Both the position numbers and the translations under genes were made by a program. The notes beneath the pieces were generated by a model that saw only the letters and a list, made by a program, of their open reading frames with translations, was not told the origin of the DNA and did not search any database. From the NCBI GenBank assembly GCA_964017045.1, contig OZ024806.1, positions 22,615,088-22,679,087 of the forward strand: a stretch of 64,000 bases of DNA, read 5' to 3'. How positions within the stretch are numbered: the first letter of the stretch is position 1; every line of letters starts with the position of its first letter. Origin of the DNA: Omphiscola glabra (Eukaryota; Mollusca; Gastropoda; Lymnaeidae). Of this stretch, positions 56,401-62,400 are shown in pieces.

Positions 56401-59400
56401 AGCGAATGATTGAAGGAGTGTTCAAATGTTTGCACCGTTCCCGAATAGTTTTTAAAACTGCTGACGACTATCTGAACAACATTTTGGGAAATTTCATTTT
56501 CTATCATTTTGAAGTTATTATTTTTTATATGTCAAAGTAATAATTGTATTTCTCTTTTTTCTGTCCAGTGATTTATTTATTGGTAATTTAATTGGGCAAT
56601 AATTGCAAAGTAAGGATTTTTACGATGCAAACATGAATTAGTATTTAAGTTATGACTATTTTTAATTTTTATTAGGATATTAACTGATGCCATTTTGTCA
56701 ACTTTTTCTATCTGATTTTAAACTTTGTGTCCAGGTGTACAATGAGGGAGACTCCGTTCCTTCAAAAGACTGCAACACTTGTACATGTAGATCTGGCAAA
56801 GTGATCTGCACCGACTTAATTTGTCCTCCCACATGTACAGTCAATGGAATTGTGAGTTGAATGTTTACTTTTCTTTGCCAGGAAACAATGGAGTTAGTCA
56901 ATTTTTTAAAAAGATTAACATAAATGTTTATCAAAATATTCCATCTACGCACAAAGCCACGCTGTTTGTTTGTAACATTGTATTAAATGTATTTTGTTCC
57001 TCCTTTTACTCAGTTCATCGTAGTTTAGTTGGTCTGCTTTGTTCAGTGACCGGTGGAAGAAGGTTGGGTAAGGGAGCTCAGATAAGAAGTGTAGATTTTT
57101 CAGGACGGTTAACCGAAAGAGGTTAGATTCGCAATACCATAAGGAGAGTAGATTTTGAAAAATATTTAAAATGTATTATAATTAAATACAAACTACCGCG
57201 TTCTTAAAATGGTTAACTCTTCATGGTCATACTAATGGTGCACTCTTCGTCAATTATTTTCAAATCGAAATCTATTGTATTTTCTTGCAATGTGTTACTT
57301 TGTGCAATAGTCTGCTGGTTAACATATCATTTATAAGAGTTATGAAATACATACGGAGGCCTACATTAATTTCTTAACTGCGCTTTTCTTCTTCTCTTTT
57401 TAATATCGCAATAAAAAAAACGTCTTGCTAATATAAAAGAATTAAACTAAAAAATTAAAAAAAACTCTACATCTGTATTTAATTTGAATTTCAAAAAAAG
57501 AAGACAAAGCGACTTTTTTCTTAAAATAATTGTATAATTTAAAATCTACTCCATTTAGATCTTTTTAAAAATATTTCTTGGAAATTAAATTTTGAATGAA
57601 GCGAATGATTGAAGGAGTGTTGAAATGTTTGCACCGTTCCCGAATAGTTTTTAAAACTGCTGACGACTATCTGAACAACATTTTGGGAAATTTCATTTTC
57701 TATCATTTTGAAGTTATTATTTTTTATATGTCAAAGTAATAATTGTATTTCTCTTTTTTCTGTCCAGTGATTTATTTATTGGTAATTTAATTGGGCAATA
57801 ATTGCAAAGTAAGGATTTTTACGATGCAAACATGAATTAGTATTTAAGTTATGACTATATTTAATTTTTATTAGGATATTAACTGATGCCATTTTGTCAA
57901 CTTTTTCTATCTGATTTTAAACTTTGTGTCCAGGTTTACAATGAGGGAGACTCCGTTCCTTCAGAAGACTGCAACACTTGTACATGTAGTTCTGGCAAAG
58001 TGATCTGCACCGACTTAATTTGTCCTCCCACATGTACAGTCAATGGAATTGTGAGTTGAATGTTTACTTTTCTTTGCCAGGAAACAATGGAGTTAGTCAA
58101 TTTTTTAAAAAGATTAACATAAATGTTTATCAAAATATTCCATCTACGCACAAAGCCACGCTGTTTGTTTGTAACATTGTATTAAATGTATTTTGTTCCT
58201 CCTTTTACTCAGTTCATCGTAGTTTAGTTGGTCTGCTTTGTTCAGTGACCGGTGGAAGAAGGTTGGGTAAGGGAGCTCAGATAAGAAGTGTAGATTTTTC
58301 GGGACGGTTAACCGAAAGAGGTTAGATTCGCAATACCATAAGGAGAGTAGATTTTGAAAAATATTTAAAATGTATTATAATTAAATACAAACTACCGCGT
58401 TCTTAAAATGGTTAACTCTTCATGGTCATACTAATGGTGCACTCTTCGTCAATTATTTTCAAATCGAAATTTATTGTATTTTCTTGAAATGTGTTACTTT
58501 GTGCAATAGTCTGCTGGTTAACATATCATTTATAAGAGTTATGAAATACATACGGAGGCCTACATTAATTTCTTAACTGCGCTTTTCTTCTTCTCTTTTT
58601 AATATCGCAATAAAAAAAACGTCTTGCTAATATAAAAGAATTAAACTAAAAAATTAAAAAAAACTCTACATCTCTATTTAATTTGAATTTCAAAAAAAGA
58701 AGACAAAGCGACTTTTTTCTTAAAATAATTGTATAATTTAAAATCTACTCCATTTAGATCTTTTTAAAAATCTTTCTTGGAAATTAAATTTTGAATGAAG
58801 CGAATGATTGAAGGAGTGTCCAAATGTTTGCACCGTTCCCGAATAGTTTTTAAAACTGCTGACGACTATCTGAACAACATTTTGAGAAATTTCATTTTCT
58901 ATCATTTCGAAGTTATTATTTTTTTATATGTCAAAGTAATAATTGTATTTCTCTTTTTTCTGTCCAGTGATTTATTTATTGGTACTTTAATATGGCAATA
59001 ATTTCAAAGTAAAGATTTGTATGATGCAAACATGAATTAGTATTTAAGTTATGACTACATTTAATTTTTATTAGGATATTAACTGATGCCATTTTGTCAA
59101 CTTTTTATATCTGATTTTAAACTTTGTGTCCAGGTTTACAATGAGGGAGACTCCGTTCCTTCAGAAGACTGCAACACTTGTACATGTAGATCTGGCAAAG
59201 TAATCTGCACCGACTTAATTTGTCCTCCCACATGTACAGTCAATGGAATTGTGAGTTGAATGTTTACTATTCTTTGCCAGGAAACAATGGAGTTAGTCAA
59301 TTTTTTAAAAAGATTAACATAAATGTTTATCAAAATATTCAATCTACGCACAAAGCCACGCTGTTTGTTTGTAACATTGTATTAAATGTATTTTGTTCCT

Positions 59401-62400
59401 CCTTTTACTCAGTTCATCGTAGTTTAGTTGGTCTGCTTTGTTCAGTGACCGGTGGAAAAAGGTTGGGTAAGGGAGCTCAGATAAGAAGTGTAGAATTTTC
59501 GGGACGGTTAACCGAAAGAGGTTAGATTCGCAACACCATAAGGAGAGTAGATTTTGAAAAATATTTAAAATGTTTTATAATTAAATACAAACCTACCCCG
59601 TTCTTAAAATGGTTAATTCTTCATGGTCTTACTAATGGTGCACTCTTCGTCAATTATTTTCAAATCGAAATCTATTGTATTTTCTTTAAATGTGTTACTT
59701 TGTGCAATAGTCTGCTGGTTAACATATCATTTATAAAAGTTATGAAATACATACGGAGGCCTACATTAATTTCTTAACTGCGCTTTTCTTCTTCTCTTTT
59801 TAATATCGCAATAAAAAAACGTCTTGCTAATATAAAAGAATTAAACTAAAAAAATTAAAAAAAAACTCTACATCTGTATTTAATTTGAATTTCAAAAAAA
59901 AAAGAAGACAAAGCAACTTTTTTCTTAAAATAATTGTATAATTTAAAATCTACTCCATTTAGATCTTTTTAAAAATATTTCTTGGAAATTAAATTTTGAA
60001 TGAAGCGAATGATTGAAGGAGTGTTCAAATGTTTGCACCGTTCCCGAATAGTTTTTAAAACTGCTGACGACTATCTGAAAAACATTTTGGGAAATTTCAT
60101 TTTCTATCATTTTGAAGTTCATATTTTTTTATATGTCAAAGTAATAATTGTATTTCTCTTTTTTCTGTTCAGTGATTTATTTATTGGTAATTTAATTGGG
60201 CAATAATTGCAAAGTAAGGATTTTTACAATGCAAACATGAAGTAGTATTTAAGTTATGACTATATTTAATTTTTATTAGGATATTAACTGATGCCATTTT
60301 GTCAACTTTTTCTATCTGATTTTAAACTTTGTGTCCAGGTTTACAATGAGGGAGACTCCGTTCCTTCAGAAGACTGCAACACTTGTACATGTAGTTCTGG
60401 CAAAGTGATCTGCACCGACTTAATTTGTCCTCCCACATGTACAGTCAATGGAATTGTGAGTTGAATGTTTACTTTTCTTTGCCAGGAAACAATGGAGTTA
60501 GTCAATTTTTTAAAAAGATTAACATAAATGTTTATCAAAATATTCCATCTACGCACAAAGCCACGCTGTTTGTTTGTAACATTGTATTAAATGTATTTTG
60601 TTCCTCCTTTTACTCAGTTCATCGTAGTTTAGTTGGTCTGCTTTGTTTAGTGACCGGTGGAAGAAGGTTGGGTAAGGGAGCTCAGATAAGAAGTGTAGAT
60701 TTTTCAGGACGGTTAACCGAAAGAGGTTAGATTCGCAATACCATAAGGAGAGTAGATTTTGAAAAATATTTAAAATGTATTATAATTAAATACAAACTAC
60801 CGCGTTCTTAAAATGGTTAACTCTTCATGGTCATACTAATGGTGCACTCTTCGTCAATTATTTTCAAATCGAAATCTATTGTATTTTCTTGAAATGTGTT
60901 ACTTTGTGCAATAGTCTGCTGGTTAACATATCATTTATAAGAGTTATGAAATACATACGGAGGCCTACATTAATTTCTTAACTGCGCTTTTCTTCTTCTC
61001 TTTTTAATATCGCAATAAAAAAAACGTCTTGCTAATATAAAAGAATTAAACTAAAAAATTAAAAAAAACTCTACATCTGTATTTAATTTGAATTTCAAAA
61101 AAAGAAGACAAAGCGACTTTTTTCTTAAAATAATTGTATAATTTAAAATCTACTCCAATTAGATCTTTTTAAAAATCTTTCTTGGAAATTAAATTTTGAA
61201 TGAAGCGAATGATTGAAGGAGTGTTCAAATGTTTGCACCGTTCCCGAATAGTTTTTAAAACTGCTGACGACTATCTGAACAACATTTTGGGAAATTTCAT
61301 TTTCTATCATTTTGAAGTTATTATTTTTTATATGTCAAAGTAATAATTGTATTTCTCTTTTTTCTGTCCAGTGATTTATTTATTGGTAATTTAATTGGGC
61401 AATAATTGCAAAGTAAGGATTTTTACGATGCAAACATGAATTAGTATTTAAGTTATGACTATATTTAATTTTTATTAGGATATTAACTGATGCCATTTTG
61501 TCAACTTTTTCTATCTGATTTTAAACTTTGTGTCCAGGTTTACAATGAGGGAGACTCCGTTCCTTCAGAAGACTGCAACACTTGTACATGTAGTTCTGGC
61601 AAAGTGATCTGCACCGACTTAATTTGTCCTCCCACATGTACAGTCAATGGAATTGTGAGTTGAATGTTTACTTTTCTTTGCCAGGAAACAATGGAGTTAG
61701 TCAATTTTTTAAAAAGATTAACATAAATGTTTATCAAAATATTCCATCTACGCACAAAGCCACGCTGTTTGTTTGTAACATTGTATTAAATGTATTTTGT
61801 TCCTCCTTTTACTCAGTTCATCGTAGTTTAGTTGGTCTGCTTTGTTCAGTGACCGGTGGAAGAAGGTTGGGTAAGGGAGCTCAGATAAGAAGTGTAGATT
61901 TTTCGGGACGGTTAACCGAAAGAGGTTAGATTCGCAATACCATAAGGAGAGTAGATTTTGAAAAATATTTAAAATGTATTATAATTAAATACAAACTACC
62001 GCGTTCTTAAAATGGTTAACTCTTCATGGTCATACTAATGGTGCACTCTTCGTCAATTATTTTCAAATCGAAATTTATTGTATTTTCTTGAAATGTGTTA
62101 CTTTGTGCAATAGTCTGCTGGTTAACATATCATTTATAAGAGTTATGAAATACATACGGAGGCCTACATTAATTTCTTAACTGTGCTTTTCTTCTTCTCT
62201 TTTTAATATCGCAATAAAAAAAACGTCTTGCTAATATAAAAGAATTAAACTAAAAAATTAAAAAAAACTCTACATCTCTATTTAATTTGAATTTCAAAAA
62301 AAGAAGACAAAGCGACTTTTTTCTTAAAATAATTGTATAATTTAAAATCTACTCCATTTAGATCTTTTTAAAAATCTTTCTTGGAAATTAAATTTTGAAT

